Assembly (NCBI GenBank): GCA_022826385.1
Contig: JAJDUZ010000066.1
Location: forward strand, 1 to 64,000
Direction of reading: 5' to 3'
Length of the DNA stretch: 64,000 nt
Source: Silicimonas sp.
GTDB lineage: Bacteria; Pseudomonadota; Alphaproteobacteria; Rhodobacterales; Rhodobacteraceae
Made by a program: the position numbers and the translations under genes. The notes beneath the pieces are model-generated. The model was not told the origin of the DNA. It saw nothing but the letters and a program-made list of their open reading frames with translations, and did not search any database. The number at the start of each line of letters is the position of its first letter. Positions within the stretch are counted from its first letter, which is position 1. Of this stretch, positions 32,424 to 41,021 are shown piece after piece.

Positions 32424-34022
32424 ATGAAGCGCTTTGCCGCGCTGTTTCAGGCGCTGGACCAGACCACCAAGACCAATGCCAAGGTGGCCGCGCTGGCCGA
32501 TTACTTCGGCACGGCGCCAGATGCTGACAAGCTTTGGACGATTGCCCTGTTCTCGGGCCGCCGCCCGAAGCGCGCGATCACCGTGACGCGTCTCAGGGAA
32601 TGGGCGGCCGAACGTGCCGGTATTCCGCTTTGGCTTTTCGAGGAAAGCTATCCGATTGTCGGAGATCTGGCCGAGACCATCGCGCTTGTCTTGCCCGCAC
32701 CAACCAGAGACAGCGACATGGCCCTTGCCGACCAAATTGCCGAGATCAAATCGCTGGCCGCGGTCGAGGATGAAGATCGAAAGACCGCGATCCTTGCAGC
32801 ATGGGAGCGTTACGGGACGGCCGAGCGTTTCGTGTTCAACAAGCTGATCACCGGCGGTTTTCGGATGGGTGTCAGTCAAAAGCTGATGACGCGCGCTTTG
32901 TCGAAGGCGACCGGGATCGAGGAACCCGAACTTGCCCATCGGTTGATGGGCGATTGGACGCCTGAGACCACAGATTTCGAGAGGTTGATCCTTGCGCCAG
33001 ACCCGGCGGCCGACCTCTCGAAACCCTATCCCTTTTACCTGGCATATCAGTTGGACGAGGCCGTCGAGGCCCTTGGTCCGCCCGAAGACTGGGCGGCCGA
33101 GTTCAAGTGGGATGGCATTCGGGGACAGGTGATTGTGCGCGGTGGGGCTCATTTCACATGGTCGCGCGGCGAAGAACTGATGACAGATCGCTTCCCCGAA
33201 TTGGCTGTTCTGCCGGACTTCCTGCCGAACGGCACAGTCCTTGATGGCGAGTTGTTGGCCTGGGACTACAAAGCGGATGCCCCGCAAAGCTTCAACGCGC
33301 TGCAAAAACGGATCGGGCGCAAGACGGTCCCGAAGAAACTCTTGGCAGACGCGCCGGTCGTTCTGCGGGCCTATGACCTTCTGGAGCATGACGGCCACGA
33401 CATTCGAACTTGTTCATTTGCCGAACGCCGCAAGAAACTGGATGCGCTGTTCGCAGGTCTGCCAACCACATTGCCGCTTCGCCTTTCGCCGTTGTTGAAA
33501 GCTCCAACGTGGGATGATCTGGCCAAGCAACGCACCACTGCTCGCGAAATTGGGGCCGAAGGCGTGATGCTCAAGCGCAAGGACAGCCCGTATCGCGATG
33601 GGCGCAAGAAGGGGGATTGGTGGAAGTGGAAGCTGGACCCTTTGGTGATCGACGCGGTGATGATCTATGCGCAGGCCGGGCACGGACGCCGCGCCACGCT
33701 GTTCACCGATTTCACCTTCGCTGTCTGGTCCGGCAATGATCTTGTCCCCTTTACCAAGGCTTATTCAGGGCTGACCGACGCCGAGTTTCGCGAAATCACC
33801 GCTTGGGTGAAAAAGAACACGCTGGAACGGTTCGGGCCGGTGCGTTCGGTCAAAGCCGAGCATGTGTTCGAGATCGCGTTCGAGGGTATCCAGCAAAGCA
33901 CCCGTCACAAATCGGGCGTGGCGCTGCGGTTTCCACGGATGAGCCGCTGGCGCAAGGACAAGCCTGTCTCGGAAGCGAATACGCTCGATGATCTGAAAGC
34001 GATGCTTGAAACATATGGCTAG
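32424..34022 (+). CDS. ATP-dependent DNA ligase (bacterial LigC/LigB-like, repair type)
   Basis: 532 aa ligase. The N-terminal domain begins MKRFAALFQALDQTTKTNAK, as in the cisplatin-type bacterial ligases of about 530 residues. The adenylation site is EFKWDGIRGQVI (Lys is the AMP acceptor), with later motifs DGELLAWD, GAEGVMLKRKDSPY and KGDWWKWKLDPL and a C-terminal OB-fold (FEIAFEGIQQSTRHKSGVALRFPR). The 32328 GTG start of the track would read through the terminator hairpin. In many bacteria this ligase sits in an operon with an exonuclease, a DEXH helicase and a phosphodiesterase; none is adjacent here. Probable role in DNA break repair. Confidence 0.9.
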   Translation: MKRFAALFQALDQTTKTNAKVAALADYFGTAPDADKLWTIALFSGRRPKRAITVTRLREWAAERAGIPLWLFEESYPIVGDLAETIALVLPAPTRDSDMALADQIAEIKSLAAVEDEDRKTAILAAWERYGTAERFVFNKLITGGFRMGVSQKLMTRALSKATGIEEPELAHRLMGDWTPETTDFERLILAPDPAADLSKPYPFYLAYQLDEAVEALGPPEDWAAEFKWDGIRGQVIVRGGAHFTWSRGEELMTDRFPELAVLPDFLPNGTVLDGELLAWDYKADAPQSFNALQKRIGRKTVPKKLLADAPVVLRAYDLLEHDGHDIRTCSFAERRKKLDALFAGLPTTLPLRLSPLLKAPTWDDLAKQRTTAREIGAEGVMLKRKDSPYRDGRKKGDWWKWKLDPLVIDAVMIYAQAGHGRRATLFTDFTFAVWSGNDLVPFTKAYSGLTDAEFREITAWVKKNTLERFGPVRSVKAEHVFEIAFEGIQQSTRHKSGVALRFPRMSRWRKDKPVSEANTLDDLKAMLETYG

Positions 34023-34092
34023 CGCGGCCTCGCGTCCCTTGAACGAAACCGGGTGCGCCGCTAGGTGACAGAGAGAGATTCAAGGAGCCCTC

Positions 34093-35910
34093 ATGCGTTT
34101 CATCCCCCAGCCTGTCTTCGATGCCAATACCTCTGCCGGTGAGTTCGGCGATCTGCCCGAATGGGATCTGAGCGATCTTTACACCTCGCCCGATGCGCCG
34201 GAATTGAAGCGTGACATGGATTGGCTGGAAAAAGCTTGTGCCGACTTCGCGGCCGACTTCGAGGGCAAGCTTGCCGGGCTGTCTGCTGTTGAAATGCTGG
34301 ACTGCGTTCTGCGCTATGAGAAAATCGATCTGATCGCGGGGCGGATCATGTCGTTCACCGGCCTGCGCTATTACCAGAACACCACGGATGCCGAGCGCGG
34401 CAAGGCGATCTCGGACGCGCAGGACAAGATCACCACCTATACGACGCCGCTGGTCTTCTTCTCGCTGGAAGTGAACCGAATCGAGGATGCCGTTTTGGAA
34501 GGCTGGTTTGGCGAGAATGCCGATCTGACCCGCTATAAACCGATCTTCGACAGAATGCGCCTGATGCGCCCTTATCAATTGTCAGATGAGCTGGAGAAGT
34601 TCCTGCACGACCAGTCAACGGTTGGCGCGGCGGCATGGAACCGGCTCTTTGACGAAACCGTTGCCGGGCTGACCTTTACGGTCGATGGCGAGGAAAAGAA
34701 CCTTGAGGCCACGCTGGATGGCCTGTCCGACCAAAACCGCGACAAGCGCGAAGCCTCGGCCCGCGAAGTGGCCCGTGTCTTTGGCGAGAACATCAAGCTG
34801 TTTGCCCGCGTGCACAACACGCTGGCCAAGGAAAAGGAAATCGAGGACCGCTGGCGCGGAATGCCGACGCCGCAGACCGGCCGCCATCTCTCGAATCAGG
34901 TCGAGCCGGAAGTGGTCGAAGCGCTGCGCAACGCGGTGGTCGATGCCTATCCAAAGCTCTCGCACCGCTATTACGAGTTGAAGCGCGGCTGGATGGGTCT
35001 TGAGACCATGGAGGTCTGGGACCGGAACGCGCCCTTGCCGATGGAAAGTGACCGCAAGGTCGGTTGGGACGAAGCGCGCGAGACCGTGCTTTCGGCCTAT
35101 TCGGCGTTCGATCCTGAAATGGCCAAACTGGCCGAGCCGTTCTTCGACAAGGGCTGGATCGACGCCGCCGTGAAGCCGGGCAAGGCACCGGGTGCCTTTG
35201 CGCACCCGACCGTGGCGGACGTGCATCCTTACGTGATGCTCAACTATCTCGGCAAACCGCGCGACGTGATGACGCTGGCACATGAACTGGGCCACGGCGT
35301 GCACCAGCGCTTGGCGGCTGGGCAGGGCGAGCTTTTGTCGTCAACGCCCTTGACTCTGGCGGAAACGGCGTCGGTCTTCGGTGAAATGCTGACCTTCCGT
35401 CGCCTGCTGGACGGTGCGCCGAATGCGGCCGAAAAGAAGGTGCTTCTGGCCAACAAGGTCGAGGACATGATCAACACGGTCGTGCGCCAGATTGCGTTCT
35501 ATGACTTCGAATGCAAACTGCACGACGCCCGTCGCGTCGGCGAACTGACACCCGACGATATAGGGGCGCTCTGGATGAGCGTGCAGGGCGAAAGCCTTGG
35601 CCCCGCGTTCACCTTCATGGAAGGGTATGAAACCTTCTGGGCCTATATCCCGCACTTCGTCCACTCGCCCTTCTATGTCTATGCCTATGCGTTCGGCGAC
35701 GGTTTGGTGAACGCGCTTTATGCCGTTTACGAAGAAGGCGATCCTGACTTTCAGTCGAAGTATTTCGACCTGTTGAAAGCAGGCGGTTCGAAGCACCACA
35801 AGGAATTGCTGGCGCCCTTCGGTCTCGACGCCTCGGATCCGGCGTTCTGGGACAAGGGGTTGAGCATGATTTCGGGCTTCATTGACGAACTGGAGGCGAT
35901 GGAGAGCTAA
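34093..35910 (+). CDS. pepF: M3-family oligoendopeptidase (PepF)
   Basis: 605 aa cytoplasmic zinc metallopeptidase that trims short peptides. The zinc site is LAHELGHGVHQ, with the third ligand Glu in ETASVFGEML about 25 residues later. The N-terminal oligoendopeptidase region (LPEWDLSDLYTSPDAPELKRD) and C-terminal YAYAFGDGLVNALY are typical of the alphaproteobacterial PepF group. A ribosome site (CAAGGAGCCC) precedes ATG 34093. The small membrane-protein gene starts 3 nt after its stop. Confidence 0.94.
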   Translation: MRFIPQPVFDANTSAGEFGDLPEWDLSDLYTSPDAPELKRDMDWLEKACADFAADFEGKLAGLSAVEMLDCVLRYEKIDLIAGRIMSFTGLRYYQNTTDAERGKAISDAQDKITTYTTPLVFFSLEVNRIEDAVLEGWFGENADLTRYKPIFDRMRLMRPYQLSDELEKFLHDQSTVGAAAWNRLFDETVAGLTFTVDGEEKNLEATLDGLSDQNRDKREASAREVARVFGENIKLFARVHNTLAKEKEIEDRWRGMPTPQTGRHLSNQVEPEVVEALRNAVVDAYPKLSHRYYELKRGWMGLETMEVWDRNAPLPMESDRKVGWDEARETVLSAYSAFDPEMAKLAEPFFDKGWIDAAVKPGKAPGAFAHPTVADVHPYVMLNYLGKPRDVMTLAHELGHGVHQRLAAGQGELLSSTPLTLAETASVFGEMLTFRRLLDGAPNAAEKKVLLANKVEDMINTVVRQIAFYDFECKLHDARRVGELTPDDIGALWMSVQGESLGPAFTFMEGYETFWAYIPHFVHSPFYVYAYAFGDGLVNALYAVYEEGDPDFQSKYFDLLKAGGSKHHKELLAPFGLDASDPAFWDKGLSMISGFIDELEAMES

Positions 35911-35913
35911 CGC

Positions 35914-36225
35914 GTGTACGCGTTGCTCCAACTGACCCTTCTCGCTTGTGTCTTCGGGGTATTCGGTTTGCCAGTTGCGGGCTACTTCGCAGGTCTGTTC
36001 GAGCGCATGGTGATCTTTTTCGCAGTGACCGTTTTCACCGTCGTTGCTTTGGCCGGGTACTGGTTCCTGCTTGAATATGTGCTGACGAATGGTCTCTATC
36101 CCGGCTCGACGGGGATGGAAGGCCTAGGCGCGGTGATTGTCACGGCTGCCAGCGCGGTGTCTTTCTTTGTGAGCCTGTTTTTCATTCCACTCGGGCGCGC
36201 AATCAGAAAGCGCCGCACGACATAG
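35914..36225 (+). CDS. small three-helix membrane protein
   Basis: 103 aa from GTG 35914, just 3 nt after the pepF stop. Three hydrophobic helices (LLQLTLLACVFGVFGLPVAG, MVIFFAVTVFTVVALAGYWF, VIVTAASAVSFFVSLFFIPL) end in a basic tail GRAIRKRRTT. No family is recognised. The very close spacing to pepF and to the redoxin gene downstream (10 nt) suggests one transcript of three genes. Confidence 0.65.
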   Translation: MYALLQLTLLACVFGVFGLPVAGYFAGLFERMVIFFAVTVFTVVALAGYWFLLEYVLTNGLYPGSTGMEGLGAVIVTAASAVSFFVSLFFIPLGRAIRKRRTT

Positions 36226-36235
36226 GAGCCATTGA

Positions 36236-36796
36236 ATGCCCGCTGCCACGCCCCCCATCTGCGACTTTGATTGGCCAGCACCGGATTTCCGACTGCCTGC
36301 AACGGACGGCAAGATCTATGCCTATGATGACATTGCTGGTCCGAATGGAACGCTGGTCATGTTCATTTGCAATCACTGCCCCTTCGTACTGGCGATTTTG
36401 GACAAGATTGAACGTGATGCGCGCGACCTGTCAGCGCTCGGGATCGGCGTTGCGGCGATATGCTCGAACGACGCGGCCAGCTATCCGGCCGACAGTTTCG
36501 AGAACATGGTGCGCATGGCAGAGAGTCGGGGGTTTCCGTTCCCGTACCTCCATGACGAGGATCAGTCCGTCGCCCGCGCCTATGATGCCGTCTGCACGCC
36601 GGACTTCTTCGGGTTCAACGCGCAGGGTGGTTTGCAATACCGTGGTCGCCTTGACGCCTCGCGCGCTGCGCCGGTGTCCGAACCTTTGCCACGCGATCTT
36701 TACGCGGCGATGGAAAGCGTTGCCAAAACGGGCCGTGGACCCGCGGATCAGATTCCGTCGATGGGATGTTCGATCAAATGGAAAGCCGCTGTGTGA
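36236..36796 (+). CDS. thioredoxin-fold redoxin (AhpC/TSA-like) with CNHCP motif
   Basis: 186 aa. After a short N-terminal region (DFDWPAPDFRLPATDGKIYA) comes the active site FICNHCPFVLAILD, with two cysteines two residues apart, then AICSNDAASYPADSFENM and the DYxFFGFNAQG-like VCTPDFFGFNAQGGLQYRG. This resembles the small 'thioredoxin family' proteins that contain CNHCP and act as thiol reductants or peroxiredoxins. There is no signal peptide. It ends the pepF group; a 353-nt gap follows. Confidence 0.85.
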   Translation: MPAATPPICDFDWPAPDFRLPATDGKIYAYDDIAGPNGTLVMFICNHCPFVLAILDKIERDARDLSALGIGVAAICSNDAASYPADSFENMVRMAESRGFPFPYLHDEDQSVARAYDAVCTPDFFGFNAQGGLQYRGRLDASRAAPVSEPLPRDLYAAMESVAKTGRGPADQIPSMGCSIKWKAAV

Positions 36797-37149
36797 CGGG
36801 ATCGCCCCATCCCAGCGAATCGCGGTTTTGCGCGCTTTGGGCAAACAATGAGCCGCTCAACGCATTTTTGTTGAACGACAGGCAATAAAGAGGGGTGTCA
36901 CCGAGGTCGTTGGCGACTTCGAAGTCACAGTCGGAATGCCGGCCAAAACGGCGGCTCCGGACCCCCTTGGAGCCAAGCAATATTGGCAATCTTGCCATAA
37001 TTGGACATTGGCCGTAGCGCGATGCGTTACTGCCTAAACCCGTTCCAACACAAGGAAATTTACCCTGACTGCCCCTGCGAGATTGACTCTTGTCAAGCGA
37101 TTTTGCCACAATTTTGACACAAACTACCTGGGGTGTAGGGGTACCAGTG
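36797..37149. other. 353-nt intergenic region with several hairpins
   Basis: No convincing gene is seen. The left half holds clustered inverted repeats: CGCTCAAC/GTTGAACG (36854-36877), GAGGTCG/CGACTTC (36903-36920), an overlapping GACTTCGAAGTC palindrome (36915-36926), GGCTCC/GGAGCC (36953-36974) and TGGCAA-TC-TTGCCA (36984-36997). The right half is more AT-rich and has a weak sigma70-like TTGACA (37114) about 16 nt before TAGGGG, ahead of the AraC gene. It could hold a terminator, a small RNA and a regulator promoter. Confidence 0.45.
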
Positions 37150-38031
37150 ATGACATTGCCGCGTTTAACGCTTCTTCCGCAGCCGATGCGGCGGGATGCG
37201 TCGGCTTCCAACCAAGTGCTGCCTGAACCGGAGACACCTCCGGTTGACATTTCGTCCATTGCGCGCATGGTGCAGGGCGGTCGTTGGCGCACGGAAGCCA
37301 TGCGCAGTTACGACCGACCTGTTCTGATCTGGTTCACGCGCGGGCAAGGGCGGCTGACGGTGGCCGGACGAAGCAGTGGCTACGGTCCGCACAATCTCGT
37401 CTTCCTGCCAAAGCAGACGATGCATGGTTTCACGACGATGGGCCCTGTTCTTGGCTCGGTGGTGTTCCTGCCGGACGAACCCGCGCTCGACTGGCCGGTC
37501 GAGCCGATGCATTTGCGCATTCACGAGACACAGCAACAGCGCGAGCTGACCGGCATGATCGAGGTCATGCAGCGCGAGGCGGCCAGTTCCGAAGATCACG
37601 CAAACCGGGCACTGGCGTATCACTGTGGTCTGCTGTCGATCTGGCTCTCTCGCATTGGCGAAGCTTATGCTCATGTGCCGAACCCGTCTTCGGCCACCCG
37701 GCTTGATACGGCCGCGCATCGTTTGGCGGAAGCCTTCACCGCCCTTGTGGAACGGGATTTTCGCGATCCGGCCGGGGTGCAGCATTACGCTGGCCTTCTA
37801 GGCGTGACGCCCACGCATCTCAGCCGTGTTTGCCGCAAGGTGGCTGGCCGCCCGGCGCTGGATATCCTGACGGATCGCCGGCATTTCGAAGCGCGCCGCC
37901 TATTGCGCGACACCAACATCCAGATTGCCGAGGTTGCGCGCAAATGCGGCTTCACTTCAGCGGCCTACTTCACCCGCGCTTTCCGTGCGCGGTCCGGGCA
38001 GAGTCCGTCCGAGTTCCGGAACGGAAACTGA
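37150..38031 (+). CDS. AraC-family transcriptional regulator
   Basis: 293 aa. The N-terminal cupin-like sensor half (SYDRPVLIWFTRGQGRLTVAGR, LVFLPKQTMHGF) is followed by the double helix-turn-helix of the AraC family: HYAGLLGVTPTHLSRVCRK and IAEVARKCGFTSAAYFTRAFRARSGQSPSEFR. ATG 37150 is preferred over the track's 37090. The next gene group, an ABC importer, begins 180 nt downstream on the same strand and may be its target. A hairpin follows the stop. Confidence 0.87.
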   Translation: MTLPRLTLLPQPMRRDASASNQVLPEPETPPVDISSIARMVQGGRWRTEAMRSYDRPVLIWFTRGQGRLTVAGRSSGYGPHNLVFLPKQTMHGFTTMGPVLGSVVFLPDEPALDWPVEPMHLRIHETQQQRELTGMIEVMQREAASSEDHANRALAYHCGLLSIWLSRIGEAYAHVPNPSSATRLDTAAHRLAEAFTALVERDFRDPAGVQHYAGLLGVTPTHLSRVCRKVAGRPALDILTDRRHFEARRLLRDTNIQIAEVARKCGFTSAAYFTRAFRARSGQSPSEFRNGN

Positions 38032-38035
38032 TCCT

Positions 38036-38055
38036 AAACGGCACGTGTCGTTTTT
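38036..38055 (+). terminator. hairpin after the AraC gene
   Basis: AAACGGCAC / GTGTCGTTT form an 18-bp dyad with one G-T pair, starting 5 nt after the stop and running into TT. As RNA it gives a 7-bp stem with loop ACGT and a short U-run, so a weak rho-independent terminator is likely. The symmetry would also suit a DNA-binding site. Confidence 0.55.
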
Positions 38056-38210
38056 GGATGAAGTCCTTGTCGCTTTTGTTATACCATTTGCCGGAAGCGA
38101 CCGTTGACCTTGCACGCACAGCGTGAAGAAATGGCGGTGGGACAAGGGCGCGTTGACGCAGAGCAACAAGAACAAGCGCCGGAACATACGTGTCACAGGG
38201 AGTTGAGGAC

Positions 38211-39866
38211 ATGACCATCACGAATCCGTCGCGGATCCATCCAGCGGCAAAAATGCATGCCGAGGAGCTTGCGGAAGGCAAGATCAGCCGCCGCGAGTTT
38301 CTGACCCGCGCAACCGCGCTGGGTGTCACCACGGCGGCAGCCTATAACATGATCGGCGCGACCCCGGCAGAAGCCGGCGGCCATGCCAAGATGGGCGGAA
38401 CCATCCGCTATCAGATGGAAGTACGCGGCCTGAAAGAACCCCGCGTTTACGACTGGCCGCAGATCGCCAACCTGATGCGCGGCAACTTCGAGTACCTCGT
38501 TGAATACAACAACGACGGCTCGGTGCGCGGCATGCTGCTGGAAAGCTGGGATGTCAGCGACGACGCCAAAACGGTTGTTCTGAACGTCCGCACGGGCGTG
38601 ATGTGGGATGACGGCACCGAACTGACCGCCGAAGACGTTGCGCGCAACATTGCAGGCTGGTGTGAGAAGGACGTCGAGGGCAACTCGATGGCCGGCCGCA
38701 TGAACACGCTGATCGACCCCGACACGAATGTTGCCATCGAAGGCGCCATCGAAGTTGTCGACAGCCACACGGTTCGCCTGAACCTGCCCAAGCCCGACAT
38801 CACCATCATGGTGGGCATGGCCGACTATCCGGCCGCGATCATCCCGGCAGATTTCGATGCCGATGACATCATCAACTCGCAGGGCACCGGCCCGTTCAAG
38901 CTGATGGAGCTTGAGGTTGGTGTGAAGGCCCGCCTCGAGCGTAAGCCGGACCACACCTGGTGGGGCACCGAGATCTATGGCGGCCCGTTCCTCGACGCGA
39001 TCGAGTATATCGACTACGGCACCGACCCGTCGGCGTTCCTTGCCGCATTTGACGCCGAAGAGATCGACTCGCTGTACGAATCCGTTGGTGAATTCATCGA
39101 CGTGATGGACAGCCTTGAGCTTGAGCGCAGCGAAGTTGTCACCGGCGCCACGATGGTCATCCGCACCAACCAGGCGACCGAGGTCGACGGCAAGGCGATC
39201 TATGCCGACAAGCGCGTGCGCCAGGCCTTCGCACTTTCGGTGAACAACGACGTCGTTCTCGAGCTTGGCTATGGCAACCGCGGTGTCCCGGCCGAGAACC
39301 ACCATGTTGCACCTGTGCATCCAGAATATGCCGAACTGCCGAAGCCGGAATACAACCCCGAGAAGGCGCTGGCGCTGATGGAAGAGGCCGGCATGGCCGA
39401 CTTCGAGCACGAGTTGATCTCGATCGACGACGACTGGCGCAAGAACTCGACCGATGCCGCCGCCGCGATGATGCGCGACGCGGGCCTCAACATCAAACGC
39501 ACGATCCTGCCGGGCTCGACCTTTTGGAACGACTGGGCGAAGTATCCGTTCAGCTCGACCAGCTGGAACCACCGTCCGTTGGGCGTGCAGGTGCTGGCGC
39601 TGGCCTATCGTTCGGGCGAAGCCTGGAACGAAAGCGCGTTCTCAAACGCCGAGTTCGACTCGCTTCTGGGCGAAGGGCTGTCGATCGCGGATGCCGATGC
39701 ACGCCGCGAGGTGATGGCCAAGATCCAGATGGTCATGCAGGAAGAGGGTGTGATCGTGCAGCCGTACTGGCGCTCGCTCTACAACCACTCCCGCCCGGGC
39801 TGGGTGGGCACGGGCATCCACATTTCCTATGAGCACCACCACTACAAGTGGGCCATGGCTGCCTAA
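38211..39866 (+). CDS. ABC importer substrate-binding protein (oligopeptide/dipeptide type)
   Basis: 551 aa family 5 solute-binding protein. The leader is of Tat type (KISRREFLTRATALGVTTAA), then ESWDVSDDAKTVVLNVRTGVMWDDGTELTAEDV, the classic SBP_bac_5 region, and NSQGTGPFKLMELE. ATG 38211 follows GGGAGTTGAGGAC; the track start 38190 is GTG. These proteins bind peptides, opines or related solutes in the periplasm; the ligand is not predictable. Export by Tat implies folding before transport. It is the first gene of the importer operon. Confidence 0.9.
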   Translation: MTITNPSRIHPAAKMHAEELAEGKISRREFLTRATALGVTTAAAYNMIGATPAEAGGHAKMGGTIRYQMEVRGLKEPRVYDWPQIANLMRGNFEYLVEYNNDGSVRGMLLESWDVSDDAKTVVLNVRTGVMWDDGTELTAEDVARNIAGWCEKDVEGNSMAGRMNTLIDPDTNVAIEGAIEVVDSHTVRLNLPKPDITIMVGMADYPAAIIPADFDADDIINSQGTGPFKLMELEVGVKARLERKPDHTWWGTEIYGGPFLDAIEYIDYGTDPSAFLAAFDAEEIDSLYESVGEFIDVMDSLELERSEVVTGATMVIRTNQATEVDGKAIYADKRVRQAFALSVNNDVVLELGYGNRGVPAENHHVAPVHPEYAELPKPEYNPEKALALMEEAGMADFEHELISIDDDWRKNSTDAAAAMMRDAGLNIKRTILPGSTFWNDWAKYPFSSTSWNHRPLGVQVLALAYRSGEAWNESAFSNAEFDSLLGEGLSIADADARREVMAKIQMVMQEEGVIVQPYWRSLYNHSRPGWVGTGIHISYEHHHYKWAMAA

Positions 39867-39879
39867 ACCAGAAAACTCG

Positions 39880-39910
39880 AAAGGGCCGCGCCGAAAGGTG
39901 TGGCCCTTTT
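39880..39910 (+). terminator. strong hairpin between binding protein and permease genes
   Basis: A 13-bp stem (AAAGGGCCGCGCC / GGTGTGGCCCTTT, two G-T pairs) closes a GAAA tetraloop and runs into a further T. It starts 13 nt after the binding-protein stop. In ABC operons such a hairpin usually gives partial termination or protects the upstream message, leaving more binding protein than permease. Confidence 0.8.
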
Positions 39911-39963
39911 CGCAAGAGGGAACAGACGCCGCCCGCGTATGCGTCTGACAACAGGGGAAAACC

Positions 39964-41010
39964 ATGGGTCTCTTTATTCTCAGGCGCGTCGGCGTGATGC
40001 TTCTCACCGCGCTCTGCCTGACATTCATCGTCTTCTTCCTGACCAACCTCTATCCCAACCTCGAGAAGCTCGCCAAAACGCAGGGCAACATGCGGATGAC
40101 CGACGAGCAGGTCGACAGCTGGCTCTCGGAACGCGGGTATCTTGACCCGCTGCCGGTGAAGTACGGTCGATGGCTGGGCGTCGTTCCCGGCTGGACCTTC
40201 GAAGACCCCGACGACGGTAAGGTGCGCGGGCGCTGTATCGAGCCCGGCATGGACCCGGCCGAGGCCCCCCGCTATTGCGGTATCCTGCAGGGCGATTGGG
40301 GCTTTTCGACCGTTTTCAAGGATGAAGTCGGCACCGTCACCGCAAACCGTCTGGCGCTGACCGGCAAGCTGATGTTCTGGGTGATGGTGCTGATGGTGCC
40401 CTCGGCCCTTTTGATCGGTGTGCTCGCTGGCATGCGCGAAGGCTCGAAGCTGGATCGATCGCTATCGACATTCTCGATCGCCTCGACCGCGACACCGGAA
40501 TACGTCTCGGGCGTGATCTTTATCACCCTTCTCGCCTCGTCCTCGGGCGTCAAATGGTTCAAGGGCACGGCAACAAGTGCCGCGGACAATGCAACGTTCG
40601 AGAACTTCTTCCTGCCCGTCCTTACCATCGCGCTTTACGGCGTCGGCTATATCGCCCGCATGACACGGGCTTCGATGACCGAGGTGATGACGGCCCAATA
40701 TATTCGCACCGCCCGCCTGAAGGGGGTGAGCTTCCGCAACATCGTCCTGAAACACGCGCTGAGAAACGCGCTGATCGCGCCCTTCACGGTGATCATGCTG
40801 CAGTTCCCGTGGCTGCTGAATGGCGTGGTGATCGTCGAGACGCTCTTCAACTACAAGGGCTTCGGCTGGACGCTGGTGCAGGCGGCAGGCAACAACGATA
40901 TCGAGCTTCTGCTCGCGTGCTCGGTCGCCGCTGTCTTCGTCGTGCTGGTGACGCAGCTCATATCCGACATCGGATATGTCTTCTTGAACCCCCGGATCCG
41001 GATCGCGTGA
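39964..41010 (+). CDS. ABC importer permease 1 (DppB-like)
   Basis: 348 aa inner-membrane permease of the oligopeptide type. The start MGLFILRRVGVMLLTALCLT is followed by a ~70-residue periplasmic loop, and the coupling (EAA) loop is ARLKGVSFRNIVLKHALRNALI near residue 260. The terminal VTQLISDIGYVFLNPRIRI is a DppB/OppB signature. It is 97 nt after the binding-protein gene, across the hairpin, and 11 nt before permease 2. Confidence 0.92.
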   Translation: MGLFILRRVGVMLLTALCLTFIVFFLTNLYPNLEKLAKTQGNMRMTDEQVDSWLSERGYLDPLPVKYGRWLGVVPGWTFEDPDDGKVRGRCIEPGMDPAEAPRYCGILQGDWGFSTVFKDEVGTVTANRLALTGKLMFWVMVLMVPSALLIGVLAGMREGSKLDRSLSTFSIASTATPEYVSGVIFITLLASSSGVKWFKGTATSAADNATFENFFLPVLTIALYGVGYIARMTRASMTEVMTAQYIRTARLKGVSFRNIVLKHALRNALIAPFTVIMLQFPWLLNGVVIVETLFNYKGFGWTLVQAAGNNDIELLLACSVAAVFVVLVTQLISDIGYVFLNPRIRIA

Positions 41011-41021
41011 GGAGATAAGAC

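Noticed and set aside
38193-39572. 459-aa minus-strand frame over the binding-protein gene
   Set aside because: Antisense shadow; the plus-strand product has a Tat leader and the SBP_bac_5 signature.
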